Part shown: piece by piece, positions 16,622-23,175 of the stretch | Layout of the letters: every line of letters starts with the position of its first letter | Numbering within the stretch: position 1 is the first letter of the stretch | Source of the DNA: Anaerolineae bacterium | GTDB taxonomy: Bacteria > Chloroflexota > Anaerolineae > 4572-78 > J111 | DNA: 23,175 nucleotides | Direction: 5' to 3' | Assembly: GCA_020433835.1 (NCBI GenBank) | Contig: JAGRBY010000039.1 | Coordinates: 1 to 23,175, forward strand | The notes under the pieces: generated by a model | Database searches by the model: none | Seen by the model: the letters and a program-made list of their open reading frames with translations, nothing else | What the model was told of the DNA's origin: nothing | Made by a program: the position numbers and the translations under genes

Positions 16622-16969
16622 ATGGTTCACTATATTGAAACTTTGATAAAAGATGGTCAGTCGATTCGCATTGAAGTCGATGAGGCATCACGCTCAGGTG
16701 CAGGCTTTGCTCGCCAATCGCCCTCGTCCGATATATCAAGTGATGCTACCAAAGACGCTTACAGCCAAGTACTCGACACAGTTCGAGGATGTGCCAATGG
16801 CGTGATCGATGTTCTGCAAAGTTTGGAAGCACAGCCTCAATCCGCATCCGTCGATTTTGCCATTAAAGTCGATGCTGAAGCCGGAGCGATGATTGCCAAG
16901 TCTCGTGAAAGTGGTCAATTCCGCATCTCTCTCAGTTGGAAACAACCCGATCCGGACGACAAAGATTAG
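16622..16969 (+). CDS. CU044_2847 / Trypco1 (trypsin-co-occurring domain 1) family protein
   Basis: 115 aa, whole protein is the domain. It has an opening beta-hairpin (VHYIETLIKDGQSIRIEVDE), a variable linker, a helix (DTVRGCANGVIDVLQSLEAQP), then the family hallmark VDFAIKVDAEAGAMIAKS...QFRISLSWKQP. In other bacteria this domain is found next to, or fused with, trypsin-like proteases and in conflict or stress-associated gene sets described by comparative genomics; its biochemical role is unknown. No protease is present here, and the nearest genes are the terminator-isolated operon upstream and DUF445 downstream. Ribosome site GGAGG (16608-16612) is 9 nt before the ATG. The 250-nt gap upstream holds a terminator, an AT-rich promoter-like stretch around 16463-16516 without a clean consensus, and a small hairpin (16550-16563). 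Confidence 0.8.
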   Translation: MVHYIETLIKDGQSIRIEVDEASRSGAGFARQSPSSDISSDATKDAYSQVLDTVRGCANGVIDVLQSLEAQPQSASVDFAIKVDAEAGAMIAKSRESGQFRISLSWKQPDPDDKD

Positions 16970-16994
16970 TTTGTTTAGGCTCAAATACTTCCCT

Positions 16995-17055
16995 GGTTCG
17001 TAGTAGTGGCTTTAGCCCTTACAGGAGGGACATTGCTAAAGCCTTACTACGACCC
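16995..17055. repeat. REP-like imperfect palindrome (possible MITE)
   Basis: Left arm TCGTAGTAGTGGCTTTAGC (16998-17016) and right arm GCTAAAGCCTTACTACGA (17035-17052) are complementary apart from one small bulge. Flanking GG/CCC extends the pairing to 16995-17055 with one mismatch. The loop is 18 nt (17017-17034). Size, position between genes and the long stem fit a REP or mini-transposon-derived element; it could also end transcription or protect the 3' end of the Trypco1 message. No target-site duplication is evident. Confidence 0.65.
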
Positions 17056-17101
17056 TTGAGGGGACTTCATGTACAGCCTCTCTTCATAACGACTCACATT
17101 C

Positions 17102-18358
17102 ATGAATATCAATCCACAGCTTGAAGCCAACCGGCAGTCCGACCTGCGCCGGATGAAATTCCTGGCCACGTCCTTACTGGTCGTGGCTGCGCTTATTTTT
17201 ATTGTGGCCTCCGCCTTTGAAGATCGATACGTCTGGGCCGGCTTTATCCGGGCCACGGCAGAAGCATCCATGGTCGGCGCAATCGCCGATTGGTTTGCCG
17301 TTACGGCGCTGTTTCGTCACCCACTGGGTCTTAAAATTCCCCATACGGCCATCGTGCCGACCCGCAAAGACAGCATTGGCCGTATCTTAGGCCATTTTGT
17401 GCGAACCAACTTTCTCAACAGCGAAGTTATTTCGGGTAAACTAAAATCCATTGATGTAACCCGCAGTTTGGCCCGCTGGCTTAGCCAGCCCGATAACAGT
17501 GCGATGCTGGCCAACTATGTCGCTGTGGGCTTGGCCGGTGTGGTTCAGGTGGTGAAAGATGAAGAGATCCAGGGGTTGATCGAACAAAATATCGCGGCAC
17601 GACTGCGGGCTACCAAAATAGCCCCTATTGTTGGCCAAATTTTGTCCCTCGTTATGTCCGGCAATCGTCAGCAAGAGCTGTTAGAGGGCGTTCTTAAAGT
17701 GGGTGTTACTTTTCTGGATGAAAATGGCGATGTGATTAAAAAACGCATTAGCGAGGAAAGGCCCTGGTGGCTGCCTAAAAACGTCGATAATCTTATCTAC
17801 CAGAAAATTGTCGATGCCAACAATCGAACGTTGCATGAAGTATCAAGTAACCCCAATCACCCCCTGCGCGAACGCTTCAACCAAACCATCACCCGCTTCA
17901 TTGACGATCTCAAACATTCGCCCGAAGTGTTAGCCAAAGAAGAAGCCTTCAAAGAAGATTTTTTGCAAAACCCGGTCGTACAAGATTTTTCAAACTCGCT
18001 ATGGCACGATATCAAAATGGCCTTGCTCAATACCGGCAGCGAGTCGGACGTTGATGTCCGCAAGCCCATTCAAGAAGGCATCAGCCGTTTCGGCAAAACC
18101 ATTCTGGAAAACGACGATTTGCTTAAAAAGATCGACCGCTGGGTGCATGAAGCCGCGCTCTATTTAGTAGAAGAGTACGGTTTTGAAGTTGAGCAACTCA
18201 TTGCCCAAACCATCAGTAAATGGGATGCCGAAGAAACGTCCCGTAAGATCGAACTTCAGGTCGGCAAAGACTTGCAGTTTATCCGCATTAACGGCACGGT
18301 AGTCGGCGGGTTGGTGGGGCTACTAATTCACACAGTTTCATTTCTAATTAAGGGCTAA
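17102..18358 (+). CDS. DUF445 family membrane protein (YjiN-like)
   Basis: 418 aa, about the usual length for the family (E. coli YjiN is of similar size). N-terminal helix at about 20-40, then the family signature spanning 54-76 (EASMVGAIADWFAVTALFR, followed by HPLGLKIPHTAIVPTRKD). A long helical soluble middle follows, and a C-terminal hydrophobic helix (VVGGLVGLLIHTVSFLI) ends near the stop. Function is unknown in the family; topology suggests an envelope-anchored helical protein with a large soluble middle. The gene is clearly more GC-rich than genes left of 16 kb. The ATG at 17102 lacks a good Shine-Dalgarno. The palindrome at 16995 separates it from the Trypco1 gene. Confidence 0.9.
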   Translation: MNINPQLEANRQSDLRRMKFLATSLLVVAALIFIVASAFEDRYVWAGFIRATAEASMVGAIADWFAVTALFRHPLGLKIPHTAIVPTRKDSIGRILGHFVRTNFLNSEVISGKLKSIDVTRSLARWLSQPDNSAMLANYVAVGLAGVVQVVKDEEIQGLIEQNIAARLRATKIAPIVGQILSLVMSGNRQQELLEGVLKVGVTFLDENGDVIKKRISEERPWWLPKNVDNLIYQKIVDANNRTLHEVSSNPNHPLRERFNQTITRFIDDLKHSPEVLAKEEAFKEDFLQNPVVQDFSNSLWHDIKMALLNTGSESDVDVRKPIQEGISRFGKTILENDDLLKKIDRWVHEAALYLVEEYGFEVEQLIAQTISKWDAEETSRKIELQVGKDLQFIRINGTVVGGLVGLLIHTVSFLIKG

Positions 18359-18381
18359 CCAAGCTTTCTCACGTGTTCAAC

Positions 18382-18410
18382 TTGCCAATATTGCTATCCC
18401 TTCTTATAAT
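18382..18410 (+). promoter_or_regulatory. Promoter of the GntR regulator gene
   Basis: TTGCCA (18382-18387), 17-nt spacer, TATAAT (18405-18410): 5 of 6 and 6 of 6 matches to sigma-A consensus. It predicts a start near 18417, inside the palindromic operator, and a short leader of about 35 nt before the ATG at 18452. Confidence 0.85.
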
Positions 18411-18425
18411 CTGGTCTAGACCTCT
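18410..18425. promoter_or_regulatory. dre-like operator for HutC/DasR-type GntR
   Basis: TCTGGTCTAGACCTCT contains the perfect palindrome GGTCTAGACC (18413-18422). It matches the DasR/NagR consensus ACTGGTCTAGACCACT, as I know it, at 14 of 16 positions. It starts at the last base of the -10 box and covers the predicted start site, a placement expected to repress. With the regulator encoded 27 nt downstream, autoregulation is the natural reading. Confidence 0.8.
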
Positions 18426-18451
18426 AAACCACATAACTGAACAATCAACTT

Positions 18452-19234
18452 ATGGCACTGGATAAAAATAATCCTATTCCACTCTATTATCAGCTTGTTG
18501 AACAGCTCAAAGAGCAGATTCAACTGGGCGAGTTAAAGCCCGGCGATCAACTTCCATCAGAGCGAGAGCTTAGCGATCAACAAGGTATCAGCCGTATGAC
18601 GGTGCGGCAGGCCATTGCCTATTTGGTTCAACAAGGTTTGTTGGAAGTTAAGCGGGGGATCGGTACCTTTGTGGCAGCCCCTAAACTCTCGCACGATACG
18701 CTGCACCTACTCGGATTTACAGAGGAGGTAATGCAGCGCGGTGGTTCTGTTACTTCTCAGGTGTTGGAGCAGAGCATTGTCGTGCCATCGGCCAGTGTTG
18801 CCAGCGGTCTTAACCTTACCGTCGGTGCTGCTACGGTCAAACTGGTGCGGCTGCGTCTGGCTGAGTCGATCCCTCTTCTTCTGGAAACCACTTTTTTGCC
18901 GGCGTCGCTTTGTGCGGGGCTGGAGAGCGAGGATTTGACGACCCAATCACTCTACGCGTTGCTGGAAACAAAGTACGGCCTTCATCTTAAATATGCCCGA
19001 CAAACATTAGAGGCGACAATAGCCAACGCGTATGAAAGCCAACTCTTTGGCATTGAGGCGGGGACCGCCATGATTTTATTAGAGGGTACAACCTATCTCG
19101 ATACCGACCAGCCGGTAGAATATTTCAAGGCCGTCTATCGCGGCGACCGATTCCAATTTGAGTTGAACAGCCAACGCAGCATCCAAGTAGTCGAAATGCC
19201 GAACGTAACCGGTATCAAGGTTGTGCTTGACTAA
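18452..19234 (+). CDS. GntR-family regulator, HutC/DasR subfamily (UTRA domain)
   Basis: 260 aa. N-terminal winged helix (1-75) with the GntR signature IPLYYQLVEQLKEQIQLGEL...LPSERELSDQQGISRMTVRQAI, and wing GIGTFVAAP. The C-terminal UTRA effector domain (about 95-240) follows, with family landmarks (LLGFTEEVMQRGG, SIPLLLETTFLP, SLYALLETKYG, VEYFKAVYRGDR). UTRA regulators of this type (NagR/YvoA, DasR) bind amino-sugar phosphates, although others in the subfamily bind other ligands. A dre-like operator overlaps its promoter, supporting both the subfamily call and autoregulation. The sugar operon begins 163 nt downstream and is the probable target, by promoter readthrough or by sites outside this window. 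No convincing Shine-Dalgarno precedes the ATG. Confidence 0.92.
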   Translation: MALDKNNPIPLYYQLVEQLKEQIQLGELKPGDQLPSERELSDQQGISRMTVRQAIAYLVQQGLLEVKRGIGTFVAAPKLSHDTLHLLGFTEEVMQRGGSVTSQVLEQSIVVPSASVASGLNLTVGAATVKLVRLRLAESIPLLLETTFLPASLCAGLESEDLTTQSLYALLETKYGLHLKYARQTLEATIANAYESQLFGIEAGTAMILLEGTTYLDTDQPVEYFKAVYRGDRFQFELNSQRSIQVVEMPNVTGIKVVLD

Positions 19235-19265
19235 TCGGAATTAGCGTTAAAAGGTGCAACCAATT

Positions 19266-19335
19266 ATGGGGGGGTGATTGGTAACGGGTAACTAAAAGTT
19301 AAAACAGTCAATTACCAATCATCCAATTACCCCAT
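19266..19335. repeat. Long imperfect inverted repeat in the leader of the sugar operon
   Basis: TGATTGGTAA (19275-19284) is perfectly complementary to TTACCAATCA (19312-19321). Outside it GG (19272-19273) pairs with CC (19323-19324), and ATGGGG (19266-19271) with CCCCAT (19330-19335); inside, AACT/AGTT (19290-19300) pair closely. The result is a 70-nt hairpin-capable element. ATTGGTAA- and AATTACC-like words recur, as in degenerate intergenic repeats. It may be a mini-element, an RNA structure or a protein-binding site. Confidence 0.55.
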
Positions 19336-19397
19336 GACCGCTTTCGAAACTTCGGCACTATCAAATCATACATCCCTAAAAGGAGTAAACCCCCTTT

Positions 19398-20501
19398 ATG
19401 TCTCACCCTATAAAAATTGGCATCATCGGCTGCGGCAACGTGATGATTGGCCCTTATATGTCGCTCATTCAAAAGCTCGATTATCAGGGCCAGGTCAAAG
19501 TCGTCGCCGCCTGCGATTCGGTCGCTGACAAGCGCCAATTTGTGCAGCAGAAGTTTGGCATCCCCCGCACTACCGCCAATTATCAGGAAATCATCGAAGA
19601 CGATGACGTTGAACTGGTGATGGTGTTAACCTCAATGCCGCAGCACGGCCCGTTGGCCCAAGCTGCCTTAGAGGCGGGCAAACATGTGCTGGTCGAAAAG
19701 CCGATGGCCGTCACCCTGCCGGAGGCAGCCCATTTGGTCGAGTTGGCGAAAACCAGCCCCGGTTATCTGGTCTGCGCTCCGCACATTATTCTCAGCCCGA
19801 CCTTTCGAGCTATTCTCAAACGCATTCGTCGCGGCGACATCGGACGGGTGGTCTCGGCCCGGGCGCTGTATGGCTGGGCTGGGCCGTGGTGGGGCCAGTG
19901 GTTTTACCAGCCCGGCGGCGGATCGCTGTTTGATCTGGGTGTCTACAACGTCACCAGCCTGACTGGTTTGTTGGGGCCGGCCAGGCGCGTGATGGCCATG
20001 ACCGGCGTCGCCATACCGGAGCGCGTGGTCGATGGTGAACATATGCAGGTTCAGGCCGAAGACAACGCCCACGTGCTGCTCGATTTTGGCGACTCGGTCT
20101 TTGCCGTGGTGACAACCGGCTTTACCATACAGAAATACCGTTGTCCGGCTATCGAACTGTATGGCACGCAGGGCACGCTCCAAATGATGGGCGATGATTG
20201 GGACCCGGAGGGCTACGAACTATGGCAAAACGAAGTAGGGGCCTGGCAAGTCTATGAAGAAACCGACCCCAACTGGCCCTGGACCGACGGCCTCCGACAC
20301 CTGGTCGAGTGCATCCAAACCGGCACGCCGCCGCTGATCACCCCCGAACACGCCTACCACGTCTTGGAAATCATGCTCAAAGTCCAGGAGTCAGGCCGTG
20401 ATGGCCGGGAAAAAATCATCGATAGCCGCTTTACCCTGCCGGAATTAGATCCTACACCCATCGCCGAAGCGAGTCACCTGGCTCATGATCGGAGCTATTA
20501 A
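19398..20501 (+). CDS. Gfo/Idh/MocA-family NAD(P)-dependent oxidoreductase
   Basis: 367 aa. N-terminal Rossmann fold with GIIGCGNV (8-14) as dinucleotide loop, then the family catalytic-lysine motif EKPMAV (Lys101), and a C-terminal alpha/beta domain with GGGSLFDLGVYNV. The usual catalytic DxGxH position is Asp179-Leu-Gly-Val-Tyr183, so Tyr replaces His; this occurs in some sub-families and shifts the likely chemistry. It probably oxidises or reduces a hydroxyl of a sugar, inositol or sugar acid; the substrate is not readable. An AGGAG ribosome site lies at 19381-19385, 12 nt before the ATG. Only 2 nt separate its stop from the cupin gene, so they are co-translated. Confidence 0.92.
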   Translation: MSHPIKIGIIGCGNVMIGPYMSLIQKLDYQGQVKVVAACDSVADKRQFVQQKFGIPRTTANYQEIIEDDDVELVMVLTSMPQHGPLAQAALEAGKHVLVEKPMAVTLPEAAHLVELAKTSPGYLVCAPHIILSPTFRAILKRIRRGDIGRVVSARALYGWAGPWWGQWFYQPGGGSLFDLGVYNVTSLTGLLGPARRVMAMTGVAIPERVVDGEHMQVQAEDNAHVLLDFGDSVFAVVTTGFTIQKYRCPAIELYGTQGTLQMMGDDWDPEGYELWQNEVGAWQVYEETDPNWPWTDGLRHLVECIQTGTPPLITPEHAYHVLEIMLKVQESGRDGREKIIDSRFTLPELDPTPIAEASHLAHDRSY

Positions 20502-20503
20502 CC

Positions 20504-21370
20504 ATGGCTTACGCACCCTCACCCCGACCCACGTTTGATGGGCCGGCGCACATTCCCTACACTGATGTCACCCGCCATCTGTGGGGCGACCCCGAAGCCG
20601 GCGAGGTGGCCGATTGGATTTATGTTTCCAGCGATAAAATCCATCAATTGATGTTTGGTCTCAATCCCGGTCGCGGCTTTGGCCACTCTGATAGTTTTCG
20701 AACCATCTTCGCCGCCGATGAAGTTTTGTACGTCTTGAGCGGCACGATGGTTATCGCCAACCCGGAGCGTGGCGAGGTGCATCGAGTTAAAACCGGTGAG
20801 GCTGTCTTCTTCCGGCGCGACACCTGGCATCACGCCTTTAACTACAGTACCGAACCCCTGCGGGTACTCGAATTTTTCGCGCCGCCGCCGTCGCAAGGTA
20901 CATCGGGAGCGTACGCTCGAACCAAACCTAACCTTGTCGATATAAAATATACCCAGGATCACCTATTGGGCCGCTGGCCGATGGAGCGCTCTCAAATTAC
21001 GCCCGACTTTTCAATGCAGGTGTTGCGTGAGAACGACATGTTGTGGCGGATGGAGGGCCGCGACAACCCGATTTTGGTTGGCTTACTGGCCGCCACCGAA
21101 CATCTCACCGTCGGCCAAATCACGCTGATGCCCGGCCAACAGAGCGATGTTCAACAGCACGCCGGCGACGAAAGCCTTTACGTGCTCGAAGGCACATTAA
21201 ACATGCGTCTGCCGGACAACGATGGCCAACGCTGGTTTGAACTCAACCCTCAGGACGGCTTCTACATCCCGCAAGGTGTGCCGCATCACTACTACAACAT
21301 CTCCGATCAGCCGGTACGCCTAATCTTCGGGGTAGCGCCTAACTACCTGCCCGATCAGCTCGATGCCTGA
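20504..21370 (+). CDS. Two-domain (bicupin) cupin protein
   Basis: 288 aa. Two cupin barrels: the first around 40-125 (GHSDSFRTIFAADEVLYVLSG, then GEAVFFRRDTWHHAFN), the second around 205-285 (HAGDESLYVLEGTL, then GFYIPQGVPHHYYN). Each retains Glu and a His in the second cupin motif, so metal binding is plausible, though the first-motif HxH is not canonical in either. Bicupins include sugar isomerases, sugar-acid dioxygenases and ketoacid isomerases; in this operon a sugar isomerase or binding role is likely (inference). It overlaps the ROK kinase gene by 8 nt. Confidence 0.88.
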   Translation: MAYAPSPRPTFDGPAHIPYTDVTRHLWGDPEAGEVADWIYVSSDKIHQLMFGLNPGRGFGHSDSFRTIFAADEVLYVLSGTMVIANPERGEVHRVKTGEAVFFRRDTWHHAFNYSTEPLRVLEFFAPPPSQGTSGAYARTKPNLVDIKYTQDHLLGRWPMERSQITPDFSMQVLRENDMLWRMEGRDNPILVGLLAATEHLTVGQITLMPGQQSDVQQHAGDESLYVLEGTLNMRLPDNDGQRWFELNPQDGFYIPQGVPHHYYNISDQPVRLIFGVAPNYLPDQLDA

Positions 21371-22289
21371 AATCCGGCAGCCATGCGCCATCGGCCTTGA
21401 CGTGGGCGGTACCAAAATTGCCGCCGGTTTGGTATTGAAAGAGACCGGCCAAGTGTTACAACGTCGAACTATCCCTACCCGGCCGGAACGCGGTGGCGCT
21501 GTTCTTTTAGATGAAGTCATTGCCCTGACCACCGAGCTTTTAGCCGAAGCCAACCAACATTGCCTTGAAGTCTTGGGCATCGGCATCGGTCTTGCTGAGC
21601 TGGTTGATCGTCAGGGGCATATAACCAGCGCCCATACCATCGATTGGCAAAGGCTGCCCGTTCAGTCGCGATTGGCCGATCTAGCGCCGACGGTCATTGA
21701 GGCCGATGTGCGGGCCGCGGCTCTGGCTGAAGCCCAATTCGGAGCAGGCCGGGATTATCGGCTTTTTACGTATGTAACCGTCGGCACGGGCATTAGCAGT
21801 TGTCTGGTTCAAGATGGTCACCCTTATGCCGGAGCACGCGGCAACGCTTTGGTAATTGGCAGCAGTCCGTTGACCACGCGCTGCCATAACTGCGGGTCGA
21901 TACTGGCTCCGGTGCTGGAAGACATTGCGGCTGGCCCGGCGTTGGTAGCCCAGTATAACCACCGCGTTTCGACCGACCAGCGGCTAACCCGTGGTGAAGA
22001 GGTGATGACGGTTCTGGACCAGGGCGATCCCCTAGCCGCAACCGTCATCGACCAGGCCGGCGATGCGCTGGGTGTGAGCGTTGGTTGGCTGGTCAATGTG
22101 CTTGATCCGGAGGCGGTCGTGGTTGGTGGTGGGTTGGGGCTGGCCGGCGGGCGCTATTGGAATCGCTTCGTGGCTTCCACCCGACAGCATATTTGGGCCG
22201 ACAACAGCCGCTCGCTGCCGATTATTCCGGCGGCGTTGGGTTCTAACGCCGGGCTAATTGGCGCAGCAGCCGGAGTTTGGTTATCATGA
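21363..22289 (+). CDS. ROK-family sugar kinase with degraded zinc-binding motif
   Basis: 308 aa. N-terminal ATP loop GLDVGGTKIAAGLV (11-24), and EADVRAAALAEAQFGAG with the probable catalytic Asp115. The ROK zinc signature is only partly kept: Cys174 and Cys177 (CHNCG) remain, but the third Cys of CxCGxxGC is replaced (SILAPVLED), and the usual upstream EIGH is replaced (LVIGSSPL). The protein is a plausible kinase for glucose, GlcNAc, ManNAc or a related sugar, or a kinase-derived binding protein. It overlaps the cupin by 8 nt and the methyltransferase by 4 nt (ATGA), so the operon is tightly coupled. Confidence 0.88.
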   Translation: MPEIRQPCAIGLDVGGTKIAAGLVLKETGQVLQRRTIPTRPERGGAVLLDEVIALTTELLAEANQHCLEVLGIGIGLAELVDRQGHITSAHTIDWQRLPVQSRLADLAPTVIEADVRAAALAEAQFGAGRDYRLFTYVTVGTGISSCLVQDGHPYAGARGNALVIGSSPLTTRCHNCGSILAPVLEDIAAGPALVAQYNHRVSTDQRLTRGEEVMTVLDQGDPLAATVIDQAGDALGVSVGWLVNVLDPEAVVVGGGLGLAGGRYWNRFVASTRQHIWADNSRSLPIIPAALGSNAGLIGAAAGVWLS

Positions 22290-23140
22290 GTGCGGAACAT
22301 GCAAGCCTCTACCAGCGTCTACGCCGGGCGTATCCGCCATTACGGCGGCTGTTGACCTGGCCGATTATTCGCCATGTGCGTTTTATGGCAATGCGGCGAC
22401 TGCGACCGCTGCGAAACGGAGCGCTGCCGTACGGCACAGCCGTGGTTCGTTATTACTGGGCTGATTTTCTAGAGCAGCATCGGGCCGATATCAAAGGGCG
22501 TGGTCTGGAAATTGGGGAAACAACCACCTTGCGTCGCTATGGGGGCCAGGCCATTACCCAGGCCGATGCGCTTGACATTGCGGCCCACAGCCCCGAAGTC
22601 AAGATCGTGGCCGATTTGGGCCGGGCCGATCACGCGCCCGCCGATACCTACGACTGTTTTATCCATCAATTCAGCATTACCGTTATTTATGATGTTGAAG
22701 CGGCACTCTACCATTCTATCCGTATGCTGAAACCGGGCGGCGTTTTGCTTATTAACTTTGCTTCGGTGGACTACTATTTATATCGCGGCTTAGATATGGG
22801 TACCGGTGCGCCCCTTTACATGTATCGTATGTTTATGCCGCTGGAGGTCATCAACATGTTGTACGACCTCGGTTTGACCGAAGTCGATTTTCAGCTTACA
22901 TCGTATGGTAATCTGCTCAGCCGGATGGCCTTTCTGCTTAACCTACCGGCTGAAGAGTTAACCGAATCCGAATTGGCCCATGTCGATCGGGGGCAGCCAT
23001 TGCTCATTTGTGCTCGTATTGTCAAACCGGCCAACTGGTCTGCACCTAAGCCGGTCTATCGCGATCCCCATTGGTTGCCGCATGAGCCGCCCTCGCATCT
23101 CAGTTCGGTGACCGGCCATTACGGAGATGAGTATCAATAA
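22286..23140 (+). CDS. Class I SAM-dependent methyltransferase-like protein
   Basis: 284 aa from ATG 22286, which overlaps the ROK stop (ATGA); a TTG at 22277 is a less likely start. Rossmann-type landmarks: GRGLEIGETTTLRRYGG (motif I-like), ADLGRAD, DCFIHQFSITVIYDVEAALYHSIRMLKPGGVLLINF (motifs IV to VI), then a tail with CARIVKP. The glycine-rich loop (LEIGETT) is shorter than the canonical E/DxGxGxG, as in methyltransferases associated with sugar or glycan modification. A role modifying a sugar or glycan product of the operon is possible, but no substrate can be named. Only 35 nt of sequence follow the stop, so downstream genes are unseen. Confidence 0.82.
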   Translation: MSAEHASLYQRLRRAYPPLRRLLTWPIIRHVRFMAMRRLRPLRNGALPYGTAVVRYYWADFLEQHRADIKGRGLEIGETTTLRRYGGQAITQADALDIAAHSPEVKIVADLGRADHAPADTYDCFIHQFSITVIYDVEAALYHSIRMLKPGGVLLINFASVDYYLYRGLDMGTGAPLYMYRMFMPLEVINMLYDLGLTEVDFQLTSYGNLLSRMAFLLNLPAEELTESELAHVDRGQPLLICARIVKPANWSAPKPVYRDPHWLPHEPPSHLSSVTGHYGDEYQ

Positions 23141-23175
23141 GGATCGTGAATACAATAACTTCCACATTTGCGTTT

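Noticed and set aside
15069..16969. Complete Trypco/NLR-type defence system
   Set aside because: No protease, nuclease, NTPase or toxin domain is visible; only the Trypco1 protein supports that idea.
19668..20183. 171-aa minus-strand open frame
   Set aside because: Antisense to the Gfo/Idh/MocA gene in GC-richer sequence, where chance open frames are common; no domain.
20519..20962. 147-aa minus-strand open frame
   Set aside because: Antisense to the bicupin gene; no domain and no ribosome site.
1..23175. tRNA, rRNA, CRISPR array or insertion sequence
   Set aside because: No tRNA or rRNA landmarks, no regularly spaced direct repeats and no transposase motifs were seen on either strand.

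Overview
The window looks like a piece of chromosome from a bacterium with large multi-sensor proteins, most likely Chloroflexota (Anaerolineae or a relative). The basis is protein style: chains of PAS and GAF domains, a headless GAF module reused in three neighbouring proteins, a CU044_2847/Trypco1 protein, and a GntR-Gfo/Idh/MocA-cupin-ROK sugar operon. This is inference, because there is no rRNA or other phylogenetic marker. All supported genes lie on the + strand. By eye, base composition shifts from AT-richer on the left to clearly GC-richer from about 16-17 kb onward.

Region 1 (3-12922) is a signal-transduction cluster. It holds a very large soluble PAS/GAF scaffold, cut by the left edge, which contains a canonical LOV blue-light domain but no kinase domain. 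Next come a membrane HAMP-GAF receptor, also without a kinase, and a two-helix small membrane protein that overlaps the next gene by 8 nt. The next gene is a sodium/solute-symporter-type (SLC5, CbrA-like) histidine kinase with STAC and GAF domains. It is followed by a PLP-dependent threonine-synthase-like enzyme fused to two receiver domains, and by a single-domain CheY/DivK-type receiver. The simplest reading is that two sensory scaffolds feed one complete kinase. That kinase has three receiver domains available, two of them covalently attached to a metabolic enzyme. The enzyme-receiver fusion is the most unusual item in the window.

Region 2 (13021-16969) starts after a strong bidirectional terminator with a good sigma-A-type promoter. 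It encodes two paralogous four-helix membrane proteins of no family I recognise (584 and 274 aa) separated by another terminator, a small W-rich protein, a third terminator and a Trypco1 protein. A REP-like palindrome follows. Region 2 resembles poorly characterised membrane/stress or conflict-associated modules, but no effector or protease is present.

Region 3 (17102-23140) begins with a DUF445 (YjiN-type) membrane protein. Then comes a HutC/DasR-type GntR regulator whose promoter carries a near-perfect dre-like operator (14 of 16 positions of the DasR consensus as I remember it), placed for autoregulation. After a gap with a large inverted repeat there is a tightly packed operon: Gfo/Idh/MocA dehydrogenase, two-domain cupin, ROK-family kinase with a degraded zinc site, and SAM methyltransferase. 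The operator and ROK kinase point toward sugar or amino-sugar metabolism, but the substrate cannot be read from sequence.
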